Below, piece by piece: positions 1-6,359 of a stretch of DNA of 7,976 bases. Origin of the DNA: Paracoccaceae bacterium (GTDB lineage Bacteria; Pseudomonadota; Alphaproteobacteria; Rhodobacterales; Rhodobacteraceae). Every line of letters starts with the position of its first letter. The first letter of the stretch is position 1. The notes beneath the pieces were generated by a model. That model saw nothing but the letters and a program-made list of their open reading frames with translations, was not told where the DNA came from and did no database searches. The position numbers and the translations under genes are program-made. The stretch is taken from positions 4,693 through 12,668 of the forward strand of contig DLZA01000017.1 in assembly GCA_003447515.1 (NCBI GenBank), given 5' to 3'.

Positions 1-87
1 TTTATTTTTTTAGCTTAAAAATAGTTATCTACGTCACAGCAGGCTTGTTCATGCGCGATTTGATGAAAATGACATACTGTCCAAAGG

Positions 88-966
88 CTAAACCAATGCC
101 TCTAGGGTTTCACGTGACATTAAACCTTTGAACCCCAAACAAACAATGCCGTCTGCCTTCTCCGCCTTGGCGTCTGTGACGTCAAATCGCCGCCCAACCA
201 CTTGGATCAGCGCTTTGGTTCCATCCAACTGCGTCACGAACCCTTTGGCGCGCACCAGTCCAACGCTTAAATCCGACAATGCTCTCGCCAATACCCGAGC
301 ATCCACAGGGCCAGTAGGCATTATTGTCATCACGTCCAGATGCGACGGCTCAATATGTTTGCCCCCTGCCCGTGCACGCACTAAAAAGCTTTCGAGCACT
401 ATTTCTGGTGGCACTACTCCATGAATACTTTCGACCACACGCACAGCATAGTTTTGTATATGCAGCCAAGCACGTGTAGCCTCTAACGCCCCCGCCTTCG
501 CCAAATCAACCTTATTTAACAATATAATATCTGCATCCGCAATTTGCCGCGTAACAGTATCGCCCATGTATTTGTCTGAGGCAGACCTCTGCACAGTTTC
601 TGCGTCCACCAGTACAACAATGCCATCAGCACGAAAAGCAGGCATAAACACCAATGAATTTACAATCGAAGATGGGATTGCCACACCACTACTTTCGATC
701 AATACATGGTCGGGTGGCGGATCCATCATTGCCATATTGCCGAGTGCAGCGGTCAAATCATTGCCAAACGAACAGCATACACAACCGCCCGCGATGGAAA
801 TCACGTCATCGGCCTGTGCCTCGATCAAGTCTTCATCAATAGCCAATTCACCGAATTCGTTGACTAGCACGGCCAGTCGAACTCCGTTCGCGTTACGTAA
901 CAGATGGTTCACTAATGTTGTTTTTCCTGAACCAAGGTAGCCGCCAATAACGGTTACAGGGATCAT
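88..966 (-). CDS. CobW/COG0523-family metal-binding GTPase (putative metallochaperone)
   Basis: Cytoplasmic G3E-class P-loop GTPase of 292 aa; family members couple GTP hydrolysis to insertion or delivery of metals (zinc, cobalt, iron) into client proteins. Visible motifs: Walker A GGYLGSGKTT (residues 8-17), a switch I-like VNEFGE (35-40), the family's metal-binding CxCC in GGCVCC (60-65), a switch II/Walker B-like region ending ESSG (91-94), and the guanine-specificity motif NKVD (151-154). Residues from about 205 to 292 fit a short CobW C-terminal domain. The protein is compact for the family and lacks the histidine-rich linker seen in many zinc-related members. Its ATG overlaps the TGA of the upstream amidohydrolase (ATGA on the minus strand), and I see no good Shine-Dalgarno before it, so translation is probably coupled. 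That pairing suggests, but does not prove, that the amidohydrolase is its client. The family call is firm; metal and client are unknown. It is too short and in the wrong context to call cobalamin-biosynthetic CobW itself. Confidence 0.93.
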   Translation of the reverse strand: MIPVTVIGGYLGSGKTTLVNHLLRNANGVRLAVLVNEFGELAIDEDLIEAQADDVISIAGGCVCCSFGNDLTAALGNMAMMDPPPDHVLIESSGVAIPSSIVNSLVFMPAFRADGIVVLVDAETVQRSASDKYMGDTVTRQIADADIILLNKVDLAKAGALEATRAWLHIQNYAVRVVESIHGVVPPEIVLESFLVRARAGGKHIEPSHLDVMTIMPTGPVDARVLARALSDLSVGLVRAKGFVTQLDGTKALIQVVGRRFDVTDAKAEKADGIVCLGFKGLMSRETLEALV

Positions 967-2606
967 AGACTAGCCGCAGGAAACACACGCCCTCCCTGAA
1001 CCGTCCCCCAAACACGAGCGTCTTTGATAGCCTCCACAGACATCTGAGTCGGATCATCCTCCAATACGGCGAAATCAGCTTTCTTACCAACCTCAATGGA
1101 CCCAACTTCATCATCCATATGCAACGTGTAGGCCGCCCCAATGGTAATCGCCTTGAGCGCCTCAGCTACTTTGATCTTCTCTCTTTCACCCTGCGTGCGC
1201 CCAGACGCCGTAATGCGGTTTACCGCGGCCCATGCCGTGAACAATGGTCCTAATGGTGTTACAGGTGCATCCGAATGAATTGCCATTGGCACACCCGTAT
1301 CTATGGCAGTACGACAAGCATTCATCCGCAACGCACGTTCTGGTCCCACAGTCAGGCGGTAGTGTTCATCCCCCCAATAAAAGTGATGATTTGCAAATAG
1401 GTTTACACACATATCAAGCGCTTTCATGCGCCGAAACTGTGCTGCATCCGCCAACTGACAATGCTGCAAGGTGAACCGGTGATCAGGGTGCGGCACATCC
1501 TTCAACACAGATCCAAGCGTGTCCAGAACCATTTCCGTCGCCTCGTCCCCATTGGTATGCGTGTGCACCTGTACGTTTGCGTTTAGCGCGATCCGGTACA
1601 AATCTTCCAACTGCTCAGGTGCGGTATACCACAGCCCGTTTGGCGCCCCGTTATGATACCCGGGCCACCGCATCCGTGCAGAGAAACCCTGAATCGAACC
1701 ATCGGCAATGGCCTTAATTCGACCAAGACGGCACATGTCCGTCGCTTTTCCTTTCAACTCCAATGCCCGATCCACGGTTTCTTTTGCGGTTGCACCCATG
1801 AAAAATTTCAAAGGTACGACCCGTGCGGGGAAAGTCGACTCTCCAGTAACGCGCAACATCGCTTCAACGCCACTATCTTCCAATCGCGCTGCTAAATCCG
1901 TAACCGTCGTGACCCCGGTGCGCACACATAATTTGCCAAAATCCCGCAATCCTTTCTCATCACTGTCTGTCAGCGAACGATTGAACCCAACATGCACACC
2001 CACAGGGGTCATGGTCTCTGGCCCATATAATTCTCCCGTCGGGATACCGTCGTCTCCAAGCGGCATCCCTGGGTGATTAATCCCCTCCTTAAAAAGCCCA
2101 GCCAGCTCCAACGCTTTGGAGTTCACATTCAAAATATGTCCCGACGCATGAAGCACCCCAATGGGTCGCATTGATGACACACTGTCTAAATCCTGCCGAG
2201 TTACTCGTCTGTTACCCATGTAGATCGGATCAAGCGCCCATCCCGAAAGCGGTTCTTCCGGATCCACCATTTTCGCCTCAGCATCTTTCAGCCGATCCAA
2301 CACCGAATCAATCGATTTGAGCCCACCCCAAGACTTGCCTTGGGGGTCCATACGATCAAAGAATCCGCAATAGACATACCGCCACAACGTACCCTCCATC
2401 GTGTGCGCATGGCCTTCGACAAAGCCTGGTAATAAAATTTTGTCCTCAAACCGATCATCCAGCGTGTACTCTCCCCACGCCTCCAACGAGGCCAAATCCC
2501 CTGCGCCCAAAATGCGTCCCTCGCGCACAGCAACATGGCTAACCTCCGGTTGGCTCGGGTTCATCGTAATAATTTTTTTGGCAGAAAAAATGGTAGTAGC
2601 AGTCAT
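963..2606 (-). CDS. Metal-dependent amidohydrolase, YtcJ-like (amidohydrolase family 3)
   Basis: Predicted cytoplasmic TIM-barrel hydrolase of 547 aa, within the usual 530-560 aa range of YtcJ-like proteins; characterised relatives cleave amide or N-formyl bonds. Numbered from the chosen start, the metal-site motifs are intact: HAH (66-68) in the first strand, HASGH (153-157), K298 before the conserved ADGSIQG (301-307), HTH (348-350), QHC with H382, and HSDAP with the catalytic aspartate D446. A C-terminal segment (about 480-540) rebuilds the small composite beta domain, ending with the typical GxxADFAVLE-like strand. An in-frame ATG at 2630 would add eight residues. I prefer 2606 because AGGGA sits 8 bases upstream and the protein then begins directly at the first beta strand (TTIFSAKKI). 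It is first in an operon with the CobW GTPase and divergent from the LysR gene, which is its likely regulator. There is no signal peptide. The exact substrate cannot be read from the sequence. Confidence 0.93.
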   Translation of the reverse strand: MTATTIFSAKKIITMNPSQPEVSHVAVREGRILGAGDLASLEAWGEYTLDDRFEDKILLPGFVEGHAHTMEGTLWRYVYCGFFDRMDPQGKSWGGLKSIDSVLDRLKDAEAKMVDPEEPLSGWALDPIYMGNRRVTRQDLDSVSSMRPIGVLHASGHILNVNSKALELAGLFKEGINHPGMPLGDDGIPTGELYGPETMTPVGVHVGFNRSLTDSDEKGLRDFGKLCVRTGVTTVTDLAARLEDSGVEAMLRVTGESTFPARVVPLKFFMGATAKETVDRALELKGKATDMCRLGRIKAIADGSIQGFSARMRWPGYHNGAPNGLWYTAPEQLEDLYRIALNANVQVHTHTNGDEATEMVLDTLGSVLKDVPHPDHRFTLQHCQLADAAQFRRMKALDMCVNLFANHHFYWGDEHYRLTVGPERALRMNACRTAIDTGVPMAIHSDAPVTPLGPLFTAWAAVNRITASGRTQGEREKIKVAEALKAITIGAAYTLHMDDEVGSIEVGKKADFAVLEDDPTQMSVEAIKDARVWGTVQGGRVFPAASL

Positions 2607-2614
2607 TGAAGGTA

Positions 2615-2619
2615 TCCCT
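2615..2619 (-). promoter_or_regulatory. Ribosome binding site for the amidohydrolase
   Basis: AGGGA on the minus strand, 8 bases before the ATG at 2606. The competing ATG at 2630 has only a weaker TAGG about 8 bases upstream, touching the inverted repeat. This supports the shorter protein. Confidence 0.5.
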
Positions 2620-2640
2620 GTTAACGTCATCTAAGAAACC

Positions 2641-2685
2641 TATGTCGCTTTCATTACAAGCAAAAATAGTTTTTAGTGCGACATA
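2641..2685. promoter_or_regulatory. Divergent control region with perfect inverted repeat (candidate LysR operator)
   Basis: TATGTCGC at 2641-2648 is repeated exactly as its reverse complement GCGACATA at 2678-2685, with 29 bases between the arms and half-site centres 37 bases apart. A nested A5-TAG-T5 palindrome lies at 2662-2674. The repeat sits between the divergent amidohydrolase operon and the LysR gene, where LysR regulators usually bind to repress themselves and activate the opposite gene. The two arms are on the same side of the helix only if the intervening DNA bends or two subunit pairs span it. I could not assign reliable -35/-10 boxes. The repeat is seen directly; its role as an operator is inferred. 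Confidence 0.5.
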
Positions 2686-2710
2686 AACGTTATTTTTTAA
2701 TGGAATGCCC

Positions 2711-3658
2711 ATGCTGAACTTTACCTTAAAACAACTTCGATATGTCGAAGCGACAGATAGACTTGGTTCAATTGCCAACGCGGCAGCCGAACTGAACATA
2801 TCGCAATCCTCTATCACGGCGGCAATAAACGCACTTGAATCCCAAATGGGATATGACTTGTTTGTGCGCACCCCTGCAAAAGGAATCCAAACAACCCCAG
2901 CAGGGGCAGAAACGCTCAAAATCATTCGTGCATTCATTCACCATTCGCGCCAATTCGAATCTGAAATTAAGTCCGTAGGCGGCGATACAATTGGCTCGGT
3001 TCGGATCGCTTGCTACGCAACAGCAGCGCCATCATTCTTACCAACCATTTTAAAACGATTCACCCAAACACACCCTGGCATTTCGCTAAAGCTTCTGGAA
3101 GGCAACATGGAGGACATGTCAAAATTCCTTGAAAACGGCCAAGCAGACCTTGCCTTTACTTACGATATTGTCGCTGAAAACCGTTTCGACTTTGCTCCCT
3201 TGTTTGCAGCTCCACCACATGCATTGCTGTCCAAAGATGATCCACTTGCTAAAAAAGGCAGCGTGTCCTTTTTAGATTTGGCGGAACGATCCATGATCAT
3301 GCTTGATTTGCCAAGAACGCGGGATTTTTTTACCAGTATGTTTGAAAAACATGGACAAACCCCCAAGATCGTTCATTCCACACGCTCCGCTGAAATGACC
3401 CGTGCTCTTGTTGCGGGCGGCTATGGTTATTCCATTTTGAACATCCTCCCTCATGATTATCGCGCAGATGATGATCGTTTTGTTGCAATTCAGATAAGAG
3501 ATGAAGCCATTATTCCAATTTTTGGAATCGCCACGCACGCGCGAACACGCCAGCCTAAAATGGTTCAATCCTTCATCAATCAATGCACATCTTTGGCGAA
3601 GGAAGGTGCGTTCGATAATATCGTACTCAATGCAAACCATCATTTATTAGCGCAATGA
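2711..3658 (+). CDS. LysR-family transcriptional regulator
   Basis: DNA-binding regulator of 315 aa, normal LysR length. Residues about 4-62 form the winged helix-turn-helix: FTLKQLRYV, then SIANAAAELNISQSSITAAI with the recognition helix, and the wing around LFVRTPAKGIQTTPAG. A linker helix follows (about 65-92), then a periplasmic-binding-protein-like effector domain from about 94 to 295 (starts GSVRIACY; second lobe near ALVAGGYGYSILN). An ATG six bases earlier (2705) is possible, but GGA at 2702-2704 is only correctly spaced (6 bases) for the ATG at 2711, and the protein then begins MLNFTLKQL, a usual start for this subgroup. The gene is divergent from the amidohydrolase-CobW operon and co-directional with the transporter genes 91 bases downstream, so both are plausible targets, plus itself. 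The inducer is not predictable; the transported compound or its hydrolysis product would be the natural guess. Confidence 0.93.
   Translation: MLNFTLKQLRYVEATDRLGSIANAAAELNISQSSITAAINALESQMGYDLFVRTPAKGIQTTPAGAETLKIIRAFIHHSRQFESEIKSVGGDTIGSVRIACYATAAPSFLPTILKRFTQTHPGISLKLLEGNMEDMSKFLENGQADLAFTYDIVAENRFDFAPLFAAPPHALLSKDDPLAKKGSVSFLDLAERSMIMLDLPRTRDFFTSMFEKHGQTPKIVHSTRSAEMTRALVAGGYGYSILNILPHDYRADDDRFVAIQIRDEAIIPIFGIATHARTRQPKMVQSFINQCTSLAKEGAFDNIVLNANHHLLAQ
2741..2755. repeat. Second copy of the TATGTCG / GCGACA half-sites inside the LysR start region
   Basis: TATGTCG at 2741-2747 is followed at once by GCGACA at 2750-2755, giving a tight dyad TGTCG-AAG-CGACA (2743-2755). The words match the arms of the upstream inverted repeat at 2641-2685. 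This copy lies within codons 10-15 of the LysR gene (RYVEAT), so it may be either a downstream operator for autoregulation or a by-product of coding constraint. Confidence 0.3.
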
Positions 3659-3708
3659 CTCTGATTAATGCTCTTTTCTAATGGAAGCGTGCTGGTTTAG
3701 GCTCGACC

Positions 3709-3728
3709 GACAAATATAAATATACGTC
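3709..3728. promoter_or_regulatory. Imperfect 20-base palindrome over a TATAAA, upstream of the binding-protein gene
   Basis: The pattern GAC-N2-ATAT-N2-ATAT-N2-GTC is symmetric at 14 of 20 positions. It covers TATAAA (3715-3720), a possible -10 element. The best-spaced -35 candidate (CTGGTT, 3692-3697) is poor, which would fit an activator-dependent promoter. It sits in the 91-base gap between the LysR gene and the binding protein and shares the CGACA core with the LysR-proximal half-sites. Promoter and operator roles are inferred. Confidence 0.3.
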
Positions 3729-3735
3729 AACCAAC

Positions 3736-3742
3736 AGAAGGA
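3736..3742 (+). promoter_or_regulatory. Ribosome binding site for the substrate-binding protein
   Basis: AGAAGGA, 7 bases before the ATG at 3750. It is the strongest plain Shine-Dalgarno among the gene starts here apart from that of the second permease, as expected for a binding protein made in excess over its permeases. Confidence 0.7.
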
Positions 3743-3749
3743 TTGTCTC

Positions 3750-5321
3750 ATGAGACACATTTTTAAAGACTTGATGGCAGCGACTGCGCTGGCGTCCATC
3801 GTCGCGACGGCTTCCTATGCCGATGAACCAAAAAAAGGTGGCACTCTTGTGACTGTGCTCGGCTCAAACGTTCGCAACCTGAACTCTGCAGTTCAATCTG
3901 GTATCGTGACAGGCTTTCCAGGCGCACAGCTATTTGCATCGCCTCTACGCTATGATGAAAACTGGGAGCCACAACCATATCTCGCAGAAAGTTGGGAAAC
4001 ATCCAAAGACGGCCTCACAGTAACGCTAAATCTTGTGAAAAATGCAAAGTTCCACGATGGCACTCCGCTAACATCCGCCGATGTTGCATTTTCTGTCGAA
4101 GTTATTAAGGCAAACCACCCATTCAAATCAATGTTTGCCCCAGTGGAGACTGTGGAAACCCCAGATGCACACACAGCTGTTCTAAAACTTGCTAAACCGC
4201 ACCCTGCTCTAATGCTCGCGATGTCTGGGCAATTGATGTCAATTATCCCAAAACATATTTACGGCGATGGTGAAATTACCGACGTAAAGGCCCATCCTCG
4301 CAATAATGAAAACGTTGTAGGCTCTGGTCCATTCAAACTAGTAGAATTTAAAAATGGCGAACACGTCATTCTGGAACGCTTTGATGATTTCTTCATCGAT
4401 GGTCGCCCTTACCTCGACAAAATTGTGATGCGGATAATAACTGATCCTGCAGCGCGTGCGATCGCCTATGAAAACGGGGAATTGCACATGGGTGCGTTTG
4501 AGTCTCTGCCGCGCATCATCAATCGTCTTAAAGGTGTCGACAGCTTGACAGTAACGGCTGATGGATACGGTGCGATTGGTCCCCTAGATTGGCTGGCGAT
4601 GAATACATCCAAAGGCCCGCTTTCCAACGTAAAGGTGCGCAAAGCAATCGCTTATGCCGTAGACAAAAACTTTATCAGCAAGGCTATCATGCAAGGCACA
4701 GCGAGCGACTCCACAACAGGTATTCATCCAGACAGCCCATTTTATGCGGCGCAAGACGGCTATGACCTAGATCTTAAAAAGGCGGCAGAATTGCTCGATG
4801 AAGCCGGATTTCCTGTGAAAGATGGTACACGTATGTCCCTAACCATTGACTTTGGCTGGCCAGGTGTAAAACCGCAAGTCGAATACGTTAAAGCTGCTTT
4901 GAAAAAAGTCGATATCAATGTTGAAGTCCGCTCTTCTGCTGATTTCCCAACTTGGGCGAAAAAGATGGGTACAGGTGATTTCGATCTTTCTTGGGACACT
5001 GTATTCAACTGGGGTGATCCAGTGATCGGCGTTCATCGGACATATGACTCATCCAATATTCTCAAGGGTGTTTGGTCCAACACTCAAAGCTATTCCAACG
5101 CTCGCGTAGATGAATTGATGGCAATGGCTGCGGTGGAAACAGATGATGCAAAACGCAAGGCACTGTATGCAGAATTCCAAGCAATTATTGCAGATGAAGT
5201 TCCTGTGTATCACACGAACACACTACCGTATCATACTGTTTATAACACCGAAAAGGTAGGCAACCCACCAATCGGGATCTGGGGTACGTCCACACCAATT
5301 GACATGACTTATCTGAAATAA
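3750..5321 (+). CDS. Periplasmic substrate-binding protein of a dipeptide/oligopeptide-type ABC importer (family 5)
   Basis: Exported solute receptor, 523 aa, typical for DppA/OppA-like proteins. Residues 1-24 form a Sec signal peptide: charged start MRHIFK, hydrophobic stretch (about 8-21), and a signal peptidase I site after ASYA, before DEPKKGG. There is no lipobox cysteine, so it should be soluble in the periplasm. The mature part shows the family 5 signature: KKGGTLV at the N-terminus, then LAESWETSKDGLTVT followed by KFHDGTPLTSADVAFS, and later VRKAIAYAVDKNFI and the lobe-crossing region near DAGYGAIGPLD-like residues around 270-280. The family carries dipeptides, oligopeptides, nickel, opines, glycosides and other compounds, so the ligand cannot be fixed from sequence. 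Linked amidohydrolase and LysR genes favour a small amide or modified amino-acid compound (inference). Followed by two permeases after a strong intercistronic hairpin; no ATPase genes are in view. Confidence 0.93.
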   Translation: MRHIFKDLMAATALASIVATASYADEPKKGGTLVTVLGSNVRNLNSAVQSGIVTGFPGAQLFASPLRYDENWEPQPYLAESWETSKDGLTVTLNLVKNAKFHDGTPLTSADVAFSVEVIKANHPFKSMFAPVETVETPDAHTAVLKLAKPHPALMLAMSGQLMSIIPKHIYGDGEITDVKAHPRNNENVVGSGPFKLVEFKNGEHVILERFDDFFIDGRPYLDKIVMRIITDPAARAIAYENGELHMGAFESLPRIINRLKGVDSLTVTADGYGAIGPLDWLAMNTSKGPLSNVKVRKAIAYAVDKNFISKAIMQGTASDSTTGIHPDSPFYAAQDGYDLDLKKAAELLDEAGFPVKDGTRMSLTIDFGWPGVKPQVEYVKAALKKVDINVEVRSSADFPTWAKKMGTGDFDLSWDTVFNWGDPVIGVHRTYDSSNILKGVWSNTQSYSNARVDELMAMAAVETDDAKRKALYAEFQAIIADEVPVYHTNTLPYHTVYNTEKVGNPPIGIWGTSTPIDMTYLK

Positions 5322-5329
5322 TACCCAAC

Positions 5330-5357
5330 CTGCGCGGTGACCTGCTTCACCGCGCAG
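5330..5357 (+). terminator. Intercistronic hairpin between binding protein and permease (processing/attenuation element)
   Basis: Perfect 11-base-pair GC-rich stem (CTGCGCGGTGA at 5330-5340 pairing with 5347-5357) with a six-base loop. It starts 8 bases after the binding-protein stop. No T-run follows the stem (the next bases are CACTCACTTAAGG), so it is not a classical intrinsic terminator. Such hairpins in ABC importer operons usually protect the 3' end of the binding-protein message or partly attenuate transcription, giving more receptor than permease. The stem is seen directly; the role is inferred. Confidence 0.6.
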
Positions 5358-5366
5358 CACTCACTT

Positions 5367-5371
5367 AAGGG
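5367..5371 (+). promoter_or_regulatory. Ribosome binding site deciding the GTG start of the first permease
   Basis: AAGGG, 10 bases before GTG at 5382. The open frame extends upstream to a GTG at 5337, but that codon lies inside the hairpin stem and has no Shine-Dalgarno. This argues for 5382. Confidence 0.6.
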
Positions 5372-5381
5372 CGGCTTCCCC

Positions 5382-6359
5382 GTGAATTTCCTTCAAACAC
5401 TGCTCGTGCGTTCCATTTATGCAATCATTCTTTTACTAGCTGTTTTGGTCCTTAACTTTTCCATGATGCACCTTGCACCTGGCGATGTTGCGGACACTAT
5501 TGCGCAAGCCAACGGCGGCGCGGATGCCGAAGTTTTAGAAGCAATCCGCACTGAATACGGGCTTGACCAGCCCTTCTTCGTACAACTCGGTCGTTACATT
5601 GGCAATGTAATGCAATTGAACCTTGGCTATTCGTTTTATTATCGCGAACCTGTGACCGAACTAATTCTTCAACGTCTGCCAGCTACGCTCCTGCTAGTGT
5701 TCTCTGCACAAATACTTGCACTGCTACTTGGAGTCCTGCTTGGTGTGATTTCTGCACAAAAACCAAATGGCATGACCAGCCATTTCGTCACCTTTATTGC
5801 GTTGTTTGGATATTCTGCCCCTGTGTTCTGGACGGGTATTCTTCTGCTCATCGGCTTTTCACTACAATTTCAGTGGTTTCCAGTGGCAGGCATGCGCGAT
5901 GTCACCATCGAGGGTGGTTTTTTCGTAAAAACATGGGATGTAATCGTCCATCTGATCTTACCCATGATCACTCTTGCTTCGGTTTTTCTCGCGCTTTACT
6001 CGCGCCTGACCCGCGCCACTATGCTTGAACAACTTCGCACCGATTATGTGCGTACAGCCTATGCCAAGGGCATGCCACACCGAAAGGTTGTTTACCAACA
6101 CGCCCTGAAAAATGCACTTTCACCGGTAATTACACTGGCCGGCTTACAATTTTCCGCCGTCATCTCTGGCGCAGTCCTTGTTGAAGCAGTATTTTCTTGG
6201 CCTGGTCTTGGCACACTCGCCTTCACCTCCATTATTGCGCGTGACACGCCTACCATCCTAGGCATCTTGTTCTTTTCAGCACTTGTGGTGATTATCGGCA
6301 ACCTTCTGACCGATCTCGCTCAAAAACTTGTTGATCCTCGAATTGGAGGCATAGAATGA
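5382..6359 (+). CDS. ABC importer permease, DppB/OppB-like
   Basis: Inner-membrane subunit of a peptide-type importer, 325 aa from the GTG start, normal for DppB-like proteins. The N-terminus MNFLQTLLVRSIYAIILLLAV is the first membrane helix, followed by the periplasmic APGD segment (32-35) and the EYGLDQPFFVQ region (58-68) typical of this subunit. Further hydrophobic segments lie near 100-124, 135-162, 188-207, 248-270 and 290-310, giving about six helices. The EAA loop that docks the ATPase is clear at about 222-250 (YVRTAYAKGMPHRKVV, then HALKNALSPV), and the C-terminal signature FSWPGLGTLA (271-280) and LVDPRI (316-321) are present. It ends in a 4-base overlap with the second permease, so the two are co-translated. 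With the family's usual arrangement it would form a heterodimer with that partner. No ATPase gene follows. Confidence 0.93.
   Translation: MNFLQTLLVRSIYAIILLLAVLVLNFSMMHLAPGDVADTIAQANGGADAEVLEAIRTEYGLDQPFFVQLGRYIGNVMQLNLGYSFYYREPVTELILQRLPATLLLVFSAQILALLLGVLLGVISAQKPNGMTSHFVTFIALFGYSAPVFWTGILLLIGFSLQFQWFPVAGMRDVTIEGGFFVKTWDVIVHLILPMITLASVFLALYSRLTRATMLEQLRTDYVRTAYAKGMPHRKVVYQHALKNALSPVITLAGLQFSAVISGAVLVEAVFSWPGLGTLAFTSIIARDTPTILGILFFSALVVIIGNLLTDLAQKLVDPRIGGIE
6345..6349 (+). promoter_or_regulatory. Ribosome binding site for the second permease
   Basis: GGAGG, 6 bases before ATG at 6356 and inside the last codons of the first permease. It permits independent initiation in addition to coupling through the ATGA overlap. 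Confidence 0.7.

Noticed and set aside
1..87. Possible terminator or small gene left of the CobW stop
   Set aside because: Only weak elements are present: GACA-TAC-TGTC at 71-81 and an AT-only dyad near 6-22. The short frames of 7 and 26 codons lack ribosome binding sites, so nothing is supportable.
31..182. Inverted 9-mers ACGTCACAG (31-39) and CTGTGACGT (174-182)
   Set aside because: The arms are 134 bases apart, one within the CobW coding region. A pair of this length is expected by chance over this window.
1708..2076. 122-codon plus-strand frame
   Set aside because: It is antisense to the conserved core of the amidohydrolase and has no ribosome binding site or family features.
2539..2937. 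132-codon minus-strand frame spanning the divergent region
   Set aside because: It overlaps both the LysR helix-turn-helix region and the amidohydrolase start in another frame, and looks like a shadow with no motif.
3800..3809. Perfect palindrome CGTCGCGACG resembling the operator words
   Set aside because: It lies within the signal-peptide codons of the receptor (IVAT) and is explained by codon choice. There is no other sign of regulation there.
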